A stretch of DNA of 64,000 nt from Prorocentrum cordatum (taxonomy: Eukaryota > Sar > Dinophyceae > Prorocentrales > Prorocentraceae). Shown here one piece after another: positions 22,481 through 33,800 of the stretch; within the stretch, counting starts at the first letter, position 1, and the number at the start of each line of letters is the position of its first letter. Position numbers and translations under genes: made by a program. The notes beneath the pieces were generated by a model that worked only from the letters and a program-made list of their open reading frames with translations, did no database searches and was not told the DNA's origin. The DNA is taken from positions 1,685,531 to 1,749,530 of the forward strand of contig CAUYUJ010015726.1 in assembly GCA_963575745.1 (NCBI GenBank). The letters run 5' to 3'.

Positions 22481-22634
22481 TTTCCCGCCCCTCCTCCTCC
22501 CTCCTCCTCCCTCGCCTCTCCCTCCCTCCCTCCCCCTCCCCCTCCCTCCCTCCCCTCCCTCCCTCCTCCCTCCCTCGCCTCTCCCTCCCCCTCCTCCCTC
22601 CCTCGCCCTCCCCCATGGTTCTGGCCACTTTCTC
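22464..22634. repeat. CCT-rich block flanked by a 17-20 base direct repeat
   Basis: CCATGGTTCTGGCCACTTTC occurs at 22,467-22,486 and 22,613-22,632, bracketing about 130 bases of CCT/CTC repeats. The repeat lies exactly where the GPPC gene is interrupted. The block therefore looks like an insertion or expansion that duplicated coding sequence. Confidence 0.75.
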
Positions 22635-23075
22635 GTTGCATGATCCAGAAGTCGATGATCTTCCATTTTGTCGAATCGCCTGTTTTAGCCGTTGACGATG
22701 TCGATCGAGAAGGTGTACATCTGCGTTGCCGTCCGTGTTAAGACGTTTTCCATCATCTTCTGCAAGTCCCCTTCTCGTTGATGGCCGCTGTAGAAGCGCA
22801 GGACGACGGGAACAAGTCTTCCTATAGGTCGCAGTGTTCCTGGGTTGCGCGCGTTTGGGTCGGCTTCTGGAAGCCGACTGGTGGCATCTTGCTGTGAGCT
22901 GCAGTCTTGTCCTTGACGTAGGTCGGGATGATGTCTGTCCTGTAGCTCCGGACTCGGGCGTAGTCAGGTGGTCTGCCTGCTCTGATGTTACATGGTTGGG
23001 CCATGAGTACGTTCTTACAGATTTCTTCAGTTTCCCCGTCGTTGAACGGCTCGGTTGCAGTCAAACATGGTACGT
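22617..23075 (-). pseudogene. N-terminal part of the GPPC-motif gene
   Basis: Inward from 23,075 the minus strand reads LTATEPFNDGETEEICKNVL, RVRSYRTDIIPTYVKDKTA, then after a frame change FYSGHQREGDLQKMMENVL and MYTFSIDIVNG (about 22,693-22,840), then DFWIMQRESGQNHG. The F-x-SG, then S-x-D-I, then W-x-x-x-x-x-x-SG-x-x-x-G order precedes GPPC in this family. It is compatible with a Rossmann-type S-adenosylmethionine fold, though that is inference. At least two frame changes occur. Confidence 0.5.
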
Positions 23076-23150
23076 TCTCCTCCTCCTCCTCCTCCTCCTC
23101 CTCCTCCTCCTCCTCCTCCTCCTCCTCCTCCTCCTCCTCTCCCCCTCCTC
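23076..23150. repeat. CTC trinucleotide tract
   Basis: About 25 CTC/CCT units abut the GPPC-gene relic. Confidence 0.95.
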
Positions 23151-23575
23151 CATCCCTGGCTCCCCGGCCACGTCCTTGAACATGGTCGTGTACATTTCCG
23201 CCTGTGGAGGGCGGGCTCGCCCGTGGGCCATCGCCGCCCCCCCTCGGTCCTGGGCCCCCTCCCGCCTCCCCCCCCCCCGCCCTGGCGGCGCCGTCCCTGC
23301 CATCGTGCGCGGGCGCATTAGGCCCGCCCCGTCTTGTCCTCCCGCGCCTCCTCCTCGGGGGAGGGGGGTGAGGAAGAGGAGGGCGGAGGAGAAGGGGGAT
23401 GGGGACGAGACGTGGGGGGGGGGAAGAGGGGAGGAGGCTGAAAGGGGGGGGGGGGGACGCGGGGGGAGAGGAAAAGGCGGGAGGGGGATGGGAAGGAGGA
23501 GGAAAGGATGGGGAGGGAAGGGGTAACAAGGAGGAGGGCGAATCAGATAACGAAGGGGGAACATAAACTTCAAAT
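23151..23575. other. G-rich/C-rich low-complexity DNA, no gene
   Basis: G-runs and GGGA-type repeats dominate 23,350-23,530. Open frames reflect composition. Confidence 0.6.
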
Positions 23576-24360
23576 GGGTCTTAAGATGTGCAAGAGCTGA
23601 ACTGCTGTAGCGTGTCCTCCGCCATCCATCCCTGCTGCAAATCTTAAACCCCCCTCATCGCGCCAGCAGGCATGTTGGTAGGGCGAGCTGGGCGTTCTGA
23701 CAAAGACCTTCCACCCGTTTGCCGAAGCAACTGCCAGGGGCGAACGTGTTGATTTAACATGCAGCCCTCGCCTTCGCGCCGCGAACATTCGTCACACAAG
23801 CTTCCAAAGGCTATACGGGTGAATGGCGAACGGTGTTCATAATGTGGCCATCGCCCCACCGCCGCGCGCATCCAGATTGTAATGTCACGACTGCTACAAC
23901 CATGAAGGGCAGGGCGTGTCAAAGATGTGGCTCTCGACTCAGCACCGCACACAGTCATTCGTACTGCAAAGATCCAACAACACAGACGTGCACGTCACCT
24001 TTAACATGGCGATATCACCCAAAACGTTCTCACACTTGTGGCCATAAGCTTCAAGCTGTGAGCTGCACGGGTCGAGGGCAGCTCCTTTCCAAAATGTGGG
24101 CGCTCGTTTGGATGTCCCCCCCGATATCTTATGACCACGGCCGAAGACGCCTACAACAATTACAGGGACAAAGGGCGTGGATGAAGGACGGTTCCTGTTC
24201 AGATGGGGGCTCGCCGTAGACACGCGCTGCATTTCTTACTGCCCCATATCAGTACACACGAGAAAACTTAATCAAAGACTCAAACACGTATTTTAATCGT
24301 TGCCCTGTCAACGTCCCATGATGTCCCAGGGCTTCAGTGGACCCTGGGGCCAAGGCAGGA
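23576..24360. other. no gene recognised
   Basis: Composition is less biased than in neighbouring regions, and short open frames on both strands lack motifs. Confidence 0.35.
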
Positions 24361-24650
24361 TAGGAAATCTCCGTGGGACACCTTCTGGCAGGCCAGCAGG
24401 CACCTCCCCCAGAGGGCACGTCAGCTCCACAAAGCGTCCTTGACGACTCCAAGCTCCAAGAGGCCATTACAGTCTCCGTGGGACACCTTCTGGCAGGCCA
24501 GCTTCGTGCTCAACTTGCACCGCGTGCCCCTTCGCGCCCCTCGTAGCTCGAAGGATGCAGGGCGATTCCGTTCCAAATGTGGCTCTCGCCGATGTGGCAG
24601 GCCAGCTTCGTGCTCAGCTCGCACCGCGTGCCCCTTCGCTTAAGTCGGGC
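24361..24650. repeat. overlapping direct repeats of a 30-60 base unit
   Basis: CTCCGTGGGACACCTTCTGG plus CAGGCCAGC occurs at 24,370 and 24,474. GCAGGCCAGCTTCGTGCTCA with a GCACCGCGTGCCCCTTCG extension occurs at 24,494 and 24,597. This is a small nested duplication. Confidence 0.75.
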
Positions 24651-24820
24651 CTGTCCCCGCTGCAGGGGGGCCTTCGACGAAAAATTACATAATACTCAAA
24701 CAATGCCCAAAACATGTTCAAACATACCCAAAACAAATAATCCCCAGACATTTTTTTGACTGTTCTTGAATATCCCTCCTGCAGCGGGACAGGCCCGACT
24801 TAACCCTTCGCGCCCCTCGC
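24651..24820. other. A/T-richer spacer with a repeated flank
   Basis: GTCGGGCCTGTCCCGCTGCA (24,643-24,664 region) and its inverted counterpart TGCAGCGGGACAGGCCCGAC (24,780-24,800) bracket about 115 bases. This is a second inverted repeat immediately outside the TIR element. Confidence 0.65.
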
Positions 24821-24941
24821 CATCGCTCGGACGTCTATTCCCCGTGTGTTTTTCGGTCTCGCGCGTGGCTTTTTCGCCAAATGATCGAGGATACTCCCCG
24901 ACGGCCCTCGCCAGAGGAAAAATGCACACGTCCGAGCGATG
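24821..24941. mobile_element. small TIR element (MITE-like), copy 2
   Basis: CATCGCTCGGACGT at 24,821-24,834 and its exact complement at 24,928-24,941 form 14-base TIRs. The subterminal ATTCCCCGTG matches copy 1 at 8.8 kb. The element is only about 121 bases, roughly half of copy 1. Confidence 0.65.
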
Positions 24942-25145
24942 CCAAGGCCCCCCGCAGCTCGAAGGCTGCGGGGCGAGTCCGCGTCACGGGCAGCTCTCGC
25001 CGGCGCGGCAGGCCTGCGGGGCGCCCGCCGTTCGGAGCGGGCCCCCCGCAGCAGCGGGGAGGGAGCGCCTGCACGGAAGGAGCCCGTGGAGGGGGGGGGC
25101 TCGGCACGGGGGGGCGCACGGCATCGCGGATGCATCCTGGGTCTG
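24942..25145. other. no gene recognised
   Basis: G+C-rich with no motif. Confidence 0.4.
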
Positions 25146-25400
25146 CTCTGGTCCTCCTCCTCCTCCTCCCTGTCCCTCTCCTCCTCCTCCTGGCCCATCC
25201 CCCCATCCTCGTCCTCGTCGTCGTCCTCATCGCCCTCCTCCTCCTCCTCCTCCTCCTCCTCCTCCTCCTCCTCGTTCTCCTCCTCCTTCCCACCTCCTGG
25301 TTCTGCTGGTGCTGCTCTTCCTCTTGCTCTTCCTTCTCCTCGCTAATCCTCCTTCTCTACTTCGCTCCTCTTCCTGCTCCTCCTGCTTCCCTTGCCCCCC
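25146..25400. repeat. CTC/CTT-rich microsatellite
   Basis: Imperfect CCT/CTC units dominate, with short interruptions such as GTCGTCGTC. Confidence 0.9.
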
Positions 25401-26215
25401 CCCTCTCGCGAGACGATGCTTCCGACAGGGGCCAGCGTCCATGGGGGTCGTGACGATCCGGACGAGACCGCCGAGCCTTCATCTGCTTCGCGTTAGTGCT
25501 CAGGGAGTCCTCGAGCTCCGGCTTGCCCTGCACCAAGTCGGACCACATCACCTGAGCGACTGGGAACATGGAGTCAGGCGCAAGAAGAAGAGCATGGAGC
25601 AGGAGAACGAGAAGGAGGAGGAGGAGAAGGACGGATGCTCTTGTTTCTTGTGCTTTTGGGGGAGGGGGAGCAAGGTGGGGGGGGGGCGAGCATTGAAGCG
25701 AATAGTTTTGGACGATGGCGCCGCTCATGGCACTACGGCCCGGAGAACATCGCTGAAATCTAAGAAGGCCAGTGTTGAGCAGGGACCGACCGTCCCTGCA
25801 TTCCTATAGTCCTACCACGAAATATTCTTAGAACCCAAAAATGTCCTAAGGACCAAAACAAGGTTCTTAGAACATGAACCCGATGTGCTAAAACAAGACA
25901 GCCCCAGCCAGCAATGCTCCAAGAACACTTCGTGAAGAAACCACACAAGGTTTTCAGAACAGTGTTTGGTAGGGCTATAGGCTATTGGCGAGCCAGGACG
26001 CTTCGCCACTGCTTGACAGTGGTCGGGGGGCACGATCTCGGCGCCCTCCGCGCTGGCGCCGCCCGGCCCCACGCCGCGCGGGCCGAGCGCGCGGCCCCCC
26101 CCCCCCCTTCGACTCCGGCTGGAGGGGCGGCGCTGCCCCCACGCCGTCGCCCTCTTCGGGCCGATGTCCTGCCCGGGAGTTCCGCGCAAGATTTCTCGGC
26201 AAGCCCTCGTCCGCG
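25401..26215. other. no gene recognised
   Basis: Two related words around AGAACCTTG/AAGGTTCTTAGAACAT (25,855-25,960) form weak inverted repeats. No coding motif on either strand. Confidence 0.35.
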
Positions 26216-26320
26216 CGCGCCCCCTCCTCCTCCTCCTCCTCCTGCTCCTCCTCCTGCTCCTCCTCCTCCTGCTCCTCCTCCTCCTCCTCCTCCTCCTCCT
26301 CCTCCTCCTCCTCCTCCGTG
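26216..26320. repeat. CTC/CTG trinucleotide tract
   Basis: About 35 CTC units with four CTG interruptions. Confidence 0.95.
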
Positions 26321-26342
26321 GGAGAAACAACTGGTATTCACA

Positions 26343-26470
26343 TAAACTGTCGGAGCTTCGCGCGGATTTCTCGATCGGCGCTGGGGGGCCCCTGGCGGCG
26401 CCTCCGATGCCGCCCCTGTCCAGCGCCGATCCAAGACATCTGCGAGGAGCTCCTGAAATTCGTGTTCATG
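26343..26470. mobile_element. foldback element, copy 2 (degenerate)
   Basis: CGCGGATTTCTCGATCGGCG (26,361-26,380) and a diverged inverse CAGCGCCGATCC (26,421-26,432) bracket a spacer with GGCCCCTGGCGGCGCCTCC, the same spacer start as copy 1. The outer CATAAAC and GTTCATG words are also conserved. Confidence 0.7.
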
Positions 26471-26814
26471 GCGTTTGCTGTTCTTCGAATCCTGGTCGCC
26501 AAGGCCTCCAAGTCCCGTCTGATCTTTGATTGAAACATACAAGAATGGCCGCTATCGGAATCACATGTCGAGCATTGGGAACGGCTTCTAGGGTGGCTAT
26601 CCTTCCGACGCGTGGCGGTATCGGGCCAGCAACCGAGCAGCCCGAGCAACGGAGGAACTGGCTGGGCGAAAGGTGGAGCAACGGCCGATGACACGCAAGG
26701 GGGAACCGCAGCGGCGTTCGAGTTGTGAGGATGTCTCGAGCTACTTGGGCTACTCGGGTCAAACCCTCTACCTGGGCTACTTGGGTTACTTGGACTACTT
26801 GGGTCAACCCATCT
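26471..26814. other. no gene recognised; short CTACTTGGG repeats at its end
   Basis: 26,736-26,805 holds five to six imperfect copies of a nine-base CTACTTGGG unit. The remainder has no motif. Confidence 0.5.
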
Positions 26815-27300
26815 TTACCACACGCCTGGCGGATGCAATGAAACCCTGGACGCGCTCATGCGCGACTTCGCTTTCGCAGGAAGCTTACGCGCGCCCGCGC
26901 AGCATACCTCATTTTCTACGTCGCTCACCTTCTTCTCGTCGGGCGTGGAAGCGTTGTTGATGGACAAGCCCGTAAAGTTGTTGTCATCGAGAACCTTCTT
27001 GATGGCCACGTTGCGTTCCATACTGAACCGGCGCTGCAAGAACCAATCCTGGGCGGAGAAAGAGAAGGTCAAAATGAGGCGCAGAAGGATAACGGGAAGG
27101 CCCAGCCCTCCGACATCGTTGTCTGTATTCGATGCATGCCCCGAAGAACTCTCGACCCTTTCTCCAGGGCCAACGTTTCGCACTGGGTAGTTGTTGATGG
27201 GCCTGGGTTCCGAGAGTTACCCCCGGACGTCGAAACTTGAGGGACAATCGCTGATCTGAGCAAGCAAATCACGACATCGGAGGTCTGGAGTAAGAAAAGT
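26815..27300 (-). pseudogene. coding-like minus-strand fragment, function unknown
   Basis: The reading LLAQISDCPSSFDVRG is followed in other frames by RNVGPGERVESSSGHASNTD and WFLQRRFSMERNVAIKKVLD. The composition is protein-like and less repetitive than the surroundings, but I recognise no domain and at least two frames are needed. Confidence 0.3.
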
Positions 27301-28080
27301 CTCTCCTAATCACTTCAAAACATGGGTCGCCAAGCCACGCGGGTGCCAACATCTCAACACCTCCAGCTCGCCGCCGTCGCCAGGACCGCTGAACCATATA
27401 ACGCGCAATAGCACGCGAGAGCAGGAGGAGGACCGAAGATCTATGCTTAGACTTCAAGTTCGTATTTCTCTTTTGGGGCCTCCAAGAAGCGTGCCGTCGC
27501 CACGGCGTTCTTGAAGTTATGGCCAGAAGATGCCACAGCATATGTCTGGGAGTCAGTGGAAAGCGAGGGTCAGGAGGATGCAAGCCGAGACCCTGCTTAG
27601 GATGACGTCGTAAACGTGTCACGGTATCCCACAAATCATGCCATACTGAAGAGCAGGACGAAAAACGAAAAATAATGTATGATATGAGAGGATGCGGCAT
27701 CGAAGGGGATGTGGACGCTTCTTTAATCCATTCCTCCAGTGCGATAGTACGTCGATGGCACGAAAGTAGGACAGCGCTGTCTTGAGCCAGTCCTCGGCGG
27801 ACGTAAGCAAAACACTTGCAACGCTCGCCTTTGCCCACTGTGATCTTCCTTGTAAGTCAGGAGGGGAAGAGCCGAACGCCGAGCCGCGTCAAAATTAAGT
27901 ACCATAGTATATAACAGCAAGATAGAAAGAAAGAGGAAGGCGATCATTGTCGAAGGCCCTGCCAAAACAGTTACAATGTGCAAAGCAGACAGAACCAGCC
28001 GTGGGACAACTCACCACGGCCAGCAGCGGTTTTAAGGCTGGTCGCGGGAAACCTCCGCACACGACCAGCCACTGTTGAAA
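27301..28080. other. no gene recognised
   Basis: Lower G+C than most of the window. Minus-strand frames are open but Arg/Ser/Leu-biased and without motifs. Confidence 0.35.
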
Positions 28081-28084
28081 CAGA

Positions 28085-28169
28085 AGGTTGGCCCACGGTG
28101 TCGAACTGTGGGTCAGCCCTATTTAAAACTAGAACCATCGCGCGCGCTTCGCGCGCGCTCAAGTTCTAG
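28085..28169. repeat. two adjacent perfect or near-perfect hairpins
   Basis: The first pairs GGTTGGCCCAC with GTGGGTCAGCC (28,086-28,118, 9 of 11 pairs). The second pairs CTAGAAC (28,129-28,135) with GTTCTAG (28,163-28,169) and has a GCGCGCG-CTT-CGCGCGC inner stem. Function unknown. Confidence 0.6.
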
Positions 28170-28470
28170 CTAGGTTCGACAGGCTAACGCATGGAATCTC
28201 AACTGTTGAAGCGCCTTGTGCATCTAACGACCTTCTTGGAGTCCCTGCGCAAGCCTCGGAAGCGTATAGAAGGGGAATTGCGGAAACCACAACATCAACT
28301 TCCTTTAGGTGCTCGATGATTTGGGCCCCTCGAAGGCTTCCTGGGATCTTTCTTCGGTGGTGACGGGGGCCTTAATGATGGTCTGATGTGCAAAAATTAG
28401 CAGGGGCACATTGAAATTAGCCTGGCGAAGGACCTAACCATATGCAGTTGTGAATACCGCAGTTGTAAGC
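28170..28470. other. no gene recognised
   Basis: No motif or repeat of note. Confidence 0.4.
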
Positions 28471-28990
28471 ATCGTCTTCGGGGAGCGACGCATGCGGACT
28501 GCGCCACTGGAACGTTCGGTGGAGCCCCCCCTGTAGGGCCACAAAACAATGTACTGGGTGGGGGAGACGCATGCGCCACTGGAACCTTCGGTGGAGCTCC
28601 CTATGGGGCCACGAAGCGCTGCACTGGTGGGGGAGACGCATGCGGGCTGCGCCACTGGACCTTCGTCGGAGCTCCCTATAAGGCCACAAAGCGAAGTACT
28701 CGGTGGGTGAGACGCATGCGGGCTGCGCAATTGAGACCTTCGGTGGAGCTCCCTATGGGGCCACGAAAGGCTGTATTGGGTGGGAGGGACTCATGCGGGG
28801 TGCGCCAGTGGAACCTTCGGTGGAGCTCCCTATGTGGCCACGATCGGTGTACTTGGTGTGGGAGACGCATGCGGGGTGCGCCACTGGGGCCTTCGGTGGA
28901 GCTCCCCATGGGGCCACAAAGCGCTGTACCGGGTGTGGCGGACGCATGCGGGCTGCGCCACTGGGACCTTCGGAGGAGCTCCATAGGGCC
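28471..28990. repeat. tandem repeat of about 75 bases, seven copies
   Basis: The word GACGCATGCGG or a close variant starts units at about 28,485, 28,565, 28,636, 28,709, 28,789, 28,864 and 28,941. Each continues with TGCGCCACTGG, CCTTCGGTGGAGCTCC and ATGGGGCCAC. All three frames are open through much of the array, so translated frames are not evidence for a gene. Confidence 0.9.
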
Positions 28991-29440
28991 CTTTCGGGCC
29001 GTCCTGTGCGCCTCTGGCGCCGTCTTGGGGCCCCCTTGGGCCGTCTTGGGGCCGTCTTCGAAGCCCCTGGGGCTGTCTTGGAGCGGGCAATATGACATCT
29101 TGGGTCGTCGTGGAGCGTCAGAACACTGAAAAGGCGAGAACTTGGAAATCCTTCCAAAACCTTTGGAAAATCATTAACAAGTTGTGCCTCGCGGGACTCC
29201 TTTGGAGGCATCTTATCTAGGAGGTTTCTGGGGGCGTCTTGGAGGCCTCTTGGATAGTCAGGGGCTAATTCTGGCCGCCTTGGCCGTCTTGGCCGTCATT
29301 GGTCGTTCCCGCAATCTGGAAGCGCCATCTTTGGTGATCCTGGGGCCGTCTTCGGGCGATCTTAGGGGGCCCCCGGCGCCTCGGCAAAACCCCCGGAACT
29401 TCCCAGTCCCCCAAATGGGGACACATGTTTGGGGACCGCG
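28991..29440. other. GGGGCCGTCTTGG-rich spacer, no gene
   Basis: Repeated GCCGTCTTGGGG words occur at 29,020-29,080 and again at 29,275-29,360. No gene motif. Confidence 0.5.
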
Positions 29441-29447
29441 GGCCTGT

Positions 29448-29540
29448 GCATATATATATATATGTATATATATATATATGTATGTATGTATGTATGTATA
29501 TATATTTATACATACACACACACACATATATATATAATCA
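29448..29540. repeat. TA/TG dinucleotide tract
   Basis: Alternating TATATA and TATG units, then CACACA. Confidence 0.95.
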
Positions 29541-29820
29541 CACGCACCTCTCCGAGGGAGTAGAGCTCAGAGCCGATTAGTGCGTACGCGGGGCGCCGCG
29601 TCCGCGATTTTTCTGGCCCGTTTTGCTAGGGACATCCTCGAAATTCTGAAAATCGGTGTCACCCCTAACGCAGATCGTGACGTCAGGGTCCAAAAACACA
29701 TGGGGAATTTCAACATTCTAACATAAAACCTCCAAAAAGCACATTGTAATTTCAATGATTTTAACCCCGATTCAGAAAGAATGACGATTTCGCCTAAGAC
29801 ATCCTCCCAAAATCGAGCCC
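29541..29820. other. no gene recognised
   Basis: A/T-richer spacer without motifs. Confidence 0.4.
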
Positions 29821-30080
29821 CGACGTACCTTCTGGTACCCCAGACCCCGCTTGGGAACCTCTTGGGAACCTCCTGGAACCTCCTGGGGCTTTTTGTACTT
29901 TCTGGTACCCCAGACCCCGCATCGGAGCCTCCTGGGGGTCTCCTGGAACCTCCTGGGGCCTCCTGCGGCCTCCTGGAGCCTCTTGGGGCCTCCTGGAGCC
30001 TCCTGGGGTCTTCTGGAGCCTCCTGGGGTCTTCTGGGGCCTCCTGAGGCCGCCTGGGGCCTCCTGGGGCCTCGGAACTAC
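29821..30080. repeat. GGCCTCCTGG minisatellite with a 70-base direct repeat at its start
   Basis: CTTCTGGTACCCCAGACCCC occurs at about 29,830 and 29,899. About twenty imperfect CCTCCTGGGG units follow. Confidence 0.85.
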
Positions 30081-30230
30081 ATGCACACACAAAGACACAA
30101 ATCACACCCAACACATCACACGCTAGACAAACATAACACACACACACAACACCTACAACGCGCAGGAAACACGCACAACACAGAGCACACATCACACACA
30201 CACAACACTCACAATCCCGGGGCCTCCTGG
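30081..30230. repeat. CACA-rich tract
   Basis: ACACA/ACATCAC words dominate, with no gene. Confidence 0.8.
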
Positions 30231-30530
30231 AGCCTTTTCCGGTATCCAAGTCGGGCCTCCTGACGTTTCCCGGGGGGCACGTTTCCCGGGGGGCCCTGGT
30301 GCACACATCGCAAGGTGTGGCAACCCCACTTGCGCTCGATTGCGACCTCGATATTAGATCTTGTTGCGTTCACCTCCTGCCTCTTCCCCTTTTCTTAGGC
30401 ACGCCCTGGCGGCGCCGCCCCAGCGCCGCCCCAGCTTCCCTTTCTCCATCTCCGATCCTGCAGTCATGGTGTTGTCCGGCTTCAAACGCCCTTTCAGTTT
30501 GTTGTATGAACCTGGGCACACACGCGCCAC
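30231..30530. other. no gene recognised
   Basis: Contains CGTTTCCCGGGGGG twice (30,264-30,295) and a GGCGGCGCCGCCCC patch reminiscent of the foldback spacer at 11.18 and 26.39 kb. Confidence 0.4.
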
Positions 30531-30862
30531 TTGTGTATATATATATACACACATACATATATATACACACAAATATATACATACATATATGTGTATACAC
30601 AAATGTCTAGATGCATGTATAGTCGCACACACATCCTTACATACGTACATACATACGTACATAGATACATACACACATACATGCAAACATACATACAAAC
30701 ATACATGCGTGCGTATATACAAGCATACGTACACACATACATACATGCACGCATACACACATACATACACATACATACCTATAGTTATGCATATATGCAT
30801 GCACCTATATAGGAGTGTATACTGTATACATGTATATATATATGTATATATTTATATATAGC
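30531..30862. repeat. ATACATAC/TATATA tract
   Basis: CATA tetranucleotides flanked by TATATA. Confidence 0.95.
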
Positions 30863-30889
30863 ATGATGCCAGGAAAGGGGCGCGCGGGG

Positions 30890-33800
30890 GCCAGGTAAGC
30901 GTCACGGCCCGCAGAGCCTGGCGTGGCACTGCGCGAGACTTTCCTCTCCCGCGCACCCCTGGCCTTGGCGGCGGCCTTCGCTCCTCCAAGATTGCGCCCT
31001 CGCGCCCTGGCCGCCCGCTTGGCGACAGAGCCGACGACTGTTGCAGACGGGCGGGCTGGATCTGCGACGCTCGCCTGGGCCGCCTCCTGCGCCGCCGCAG
31101 CGAGATCGGGGGCGGCCTCCGCGAGAAGGCGAATGCGCTGGCTCGGGGAAGCGGCCGCCATGGCGTCGATGGCAGCTGCTCGCTTGCGACCGAAGCCCAA
31201 CTACCTCTGACCGACGTCTTGGCCGAGGCTCCCTCGTAATTCCCTTGTCGGTCTCTCGGCCCTCCTCGCTGCTGCGGTCTTTCAAATTGAGCGCTCGTGT
31301 TGCTGGAGCACGCGCCTGCGCCGGCGCCTGCCAGGCTCGCCCCGCTCGCGCTGCTCCAGCCACGCGCGCGGGAACTGCCGGGGGACGCCGCGCCCGCGAG
31401 AGCGCAGTCCTCCGCGGGCACGTCGAGCATTCGAGCCCTGTCGGGGCAATGGTGCTCGGAGAAACGGCGCAATCGCCGCCCCACGTTGCCCGTGGACGTC
31501 TTCCACACGAAAAAGAGCTCCACCGGCCGCCGGCCGCTGGCACTCTCAGGCCACTCCGCTGCACCGCGGGGCCCAAGCCTGCCGCGCGGCGCCCCCATCG
31601 CGACGATGCATCTCGGCGCGCTTCAAAATGCGCCGCAGCTGGGCGATGGCCTGCCGCTTAGGAAGGCCTGCCCCCCTTGCAGATGCGCATCAAACATGCC
31701 TCGGCCTCTGACGCAGACTCAGTTGCGCCCGCGTCTGTTGCAGACGAAGAAGAAGGCAAACGGGGCGCCGCACAAGCATGCGACCAATAATGATCTGGCC
31801 GATGCAGCTTCATGTTCTCCTTCGCGTTCGCCGCGATCACCTGCGCCCGTGGCTCGGCCGCGCGGGCGGTTTCCCTGGCCCGGGGCTCCGTGATCCAATC
31901 GCCGACGCCTACAATGCGCGCGCTGTTGCGGCATGGGCACCTGGGCATCTGCCGCAAAAGCTCGAGGGCAATGACAATGAAACTGCAGGGGGTGCCCAAC
32001 GTCGCCCCATCGATGAACAACGTGTTCAGCCTTGCGAGGAACGAGGCGGCCCTGGCATGGGCGGCGGCGGCGGCGGGGTCGTCAGCGCCCCCAGTTGCGG
32101 CCCGCGAGTAATGCTCCGCCGCCAAGTCCGCCGGCAAGCCGCCGAGCAGCAGACGCGAGCTGTTCTCGCCCCCGAGCCCTTCCAGGAAAGATCGGGCGCG
32201 AATGCGCCGATCCTCGCTCTCCTTGGATTCCTCTCCGAGCGCATTGAATGCGACGCTCCAACGTCGGCTTTCCCGCGCCAGGGGCCCCGCCCGACTGTTG
32301 AAACGCTGGGGGGGCCCAACCATAGTTTTGGGCGAACGCGATCTCGCCTTCCAGCTGGCGCGCCCCCGCTGCGGTGCGGAACGCGCTGGGCGCAGTCAGA
32401 AACCTGGCCAGACTTGGAGGCTGCTTGCCCGTTACCAGCTGCATGTCAGATATCGCGATATCGCTGCCCTCCTTTGTCATTGAATTGCCGAGCAGCTTCT
32501 GGGCCGAATGCGCTTCGCCCCAAGCGTGAAACGCCAGCCGCGAGAACGTGCCCGTTGCAGCCAGGGGTGCGTATTGATCCGCCCCATCGCTGCACCATGC
32601 CCGCATCTCCTCTCGCACATGCTCGTGCAGCTCCACGCCCGCCCCCCCCCCTGCCGCCTGGCCCGCGCGACGCGCGCGTTCCTCCAGCATGGGGGCCTTG
32701 CCGTCGCAATCCACGGCCCGTGGGAACTCCCGCGCCCCGATCGCCCGGTCCACGATCCAGGTCCCTTCAGGGCCCAGCTGTTCCAGCCAGCCTGCCCTGA
32801 GACCGTCGCTCGGGAGAAAGTCCAGGGTCTTTGGAATAGACCGCAGCGCGGTGCCGATCTCGGCCCGGCACGCGCGGTCGAGACCGTCCGCGCCAACCGA
32901 AAACCACACTCTCTTTGAGAATCCTCTGGGTTCTGAGTTTTTCGCATTGAGCCATTACGGACACCACCTGGCGGCGCTCTTGCGAAGACTCCAAAGCTCC
33001 GCGGTAGCCCCCGAGCCGAGGAACGCGCCCCGACGCGCATCGAAATTTCTGATGGAACTGGACGTCTCCAAGAGTGCGCGGGCGGCGGCCACTGCGCGGC
33101 AACCAGGGCGCGGGTCGGCAGCTGTTGCGGCTTGGGACGGCTGTGGCTGTTGCGCAGCTGTTGCAGCTGATATCCAAGAAGCTGTCGCGGCTGCTGCGGC
33201 TTGGAACGCCTGCACGGGGGGGCCCTAGTGCGCGCCTCCCACTCGAACCCGCTCTTGCCGCGCCGCTTCTGCTGCCTGGCGCCCCTCGCTCTGCGCGTAG
33301 CGCAAGAGGTTCTCGCGACGTCGGACACTCCCGCCACCCTGGCCTATGGTGGATTTGCAACGAGAGCACGTGAACGCCGAGCACAACAAGCATACTGCAA
33401 ATTGACCACCTGCGCAGCCCATGCAAGTTTCAGGCTTCAGGGTTACTGGGCTCGTCGCAGACAGGGTGGCGCTCCAAGACATCTTGTTTGTTGTCCAAAA
33501 TTCGCACGCGCCGCAAGTCATGACGTGCTTTGGGTAGTCGTGGCTGTTGACGTGCTCGCGCCCGTCCTTGTCCTGGGCGGGCCCACCCTTGCCCGCGGGT
33601 TCCGCGGGCGCGAGCGCCGACCCCCTCGCCTCCTTCTGCCTCCCCGTCGGTGCGTCGAGGGTCCGGGGGGGCGTCTTCGAGAGGGGCGACGCTGGAGCTA
33701 CCGGCGATCTGAATCGTCGTGCACAGCTCCTGCTGAGGGGGCGCGCTCGCGTCGCTGCCCCCGACGTCGTCGCCGTCGTTCTCGCCGCGCATGACGCGGC

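Noticed and set aside
32756-32776. CCC-TTCA-GGG hairpin in the minus-strand gene region
   Set aside because: The bulge would be T, only two outer pairs form, and it lies outside the retroelement.
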